Positions 63,946 to 64,000 of a stretch of DNA of 64,000 bases are shown piece by piece. Position numbers and translations under genes: made by a program. The stretch covers positions 181,668 through 245,667 of the forward strand of contig NZ_LMFH01000005.1 in NCBI RefSeq assembly GCF_001427225.1, read 5' to 3'. Position 1 is the stretch's first letter, and every line of letters starts with the position of its first letter. The notes beneath the pieces are model-generated. The model saw nothing but the letters and a program-made list of their open reading frames with translations. It had not been told where the DNA came from and made no database searches. This DNA comes from Lysobacter sp. Root494 (lineage in GTDB: Bacteria; Pseudomonadota; Gammaproteobacteria; Xanthomonadales; Xanthomonadaceae).

Positions 63946-64000
63946 CGCTCACCCGCAATGGCGGATTGCTGCCGCTTTGAAAGGCCGGAGAGCGCCTTGG
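63900..64000 (-). CDS. Partial cassette ORF ending inside attC a
   Basis: On the minus strand a frame is open from the window edge: KALSGLSKRQQSAIAGERP, then the attC-encoded tail NNSFKPKPLRGSA, and a TAA within the L' side of the attC. Only 33 codons are visible, so it may not be a real gene. A second frame ends earlier, at a TGA shortly before R''. The start lies outside the window. Confidence 0.35.
   Translation of the reverse strand, partial: KALSGLSKRQQSAIAGERPNNSFKPKPLRGSA

Larger units (their letters stand above)
60842..64000 (-). mobile_element. Distal end of a chromosomal integron cassette array
   Basis: Six attC sites divide the region into cassettes whose genes all lie on the minus strand. 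Reading on that strand, each cassette starts with TTRRRY, carries an ORF and ends with attC, in the standard layout of integrons. Several stop codons fall inside the attC R'' box. Sites in the right half are nearly identical and 60 bp long; the leftmost is decayed. The integrase gene and attI must lie to the right of the window, and this is the oldest end of the array. Confidence 0.9.

Overview
The window is GC-rich chromosomal DNA of a gammaproteobacterium, most likely of the Xanthomonadales (Lysobacter/Luteimonas/Xanthomonas type). The gene content is typical of that order: creBCD, an Lrp-like regulator beside a class III aminotransferase, queA-tgt-yajC-secD-secF, paired M13 peptidases, and a chromosomal integron whose attC sites encode the tail NNSFKPKPLRGSA. 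There is no prophage, CRISPR array or insertion sequence. This placement rests on gene content and recognised protein families; no database search was made.

Layout. 1-9051: the end of a chromate transporter, a CDF metal transporter, rlmJ, the creB-creC-creD envelope-stress genes with an exact cre-tag before creD, and a PAP2 phosphatase/glycosyltransferase pair. 9239-16055: dxs, an unrecognised proline-rich protein, an HNH nuclease, an acyl-CoA dehydrogenase and a lipoprotein. 16378-22037: a four-gene minus-strand signalling operon (FHA-GAF protein, Ser/Thr kinase with TPR repeats, soluble histidine kinase, NarL-type regulator). 22147-26692: a secreted protein, a subtilase with C-terminal SLH-like repeats, tRNA-Phe(GAA) and a lipoprotein. 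26699-37154: yggX-mutY-ftsY, rsmD-coaD, a ferredoxin, gamma-glutamyltransferase, a metallo-beta-lactamase-fold hydrolase, a TMEM43-like protein whose 5' end lies in a dispersed repeat, upp and an aminotransferase. 37277-43418: the Lrp-like regulator, then queA, tgt, yajC, secD, secF. 43690-54433: suhB, trmJ, a PhnD-like binding protein with a GGDEF-EAL protein, exoD, a CNNM/CorC protein, a DUF47/PiT phosphate pair, an alkyltransferase-like protein and a rhomboid protease. 54478-60424: two M13 peptidases, one with a broken zinc motif, and a beta-CASP nuclease.

From about 60842 to the right edge the window enters the distal end of an integron cassette array. Six attC sites lie on the minus strand: five of 60 bp and nearly identical, and a shorter decayed one at the far left. 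The integrase and attI should therefore lie to the right of base 64000. The visible cassettes carry, from right to left, an unfinished ORF, a ParB-like protein, a small secreted protein, a cassette with no convincing gene, a two-gene cassette (a 2-TM SLATT-like protein with a CxxCx(11)CxxC tail plus a 65-residue partner), a frameshifted lipoprotein pseudogene, and a GNAT acetyltransferase.

The two-gene SLATT-like cassette is the best candidate for a little-described system. It has the form of a compact membrane-effector module carried by an integron. The FHA/Ser-Thr kinase/two-component operon is the best candidate for an unusual signalling circuit.

Palindromic repeats (the CGTCATTCCCGCGAA family and others) fill many of the short gaps, and several strong hairpin terminators separate the operons.
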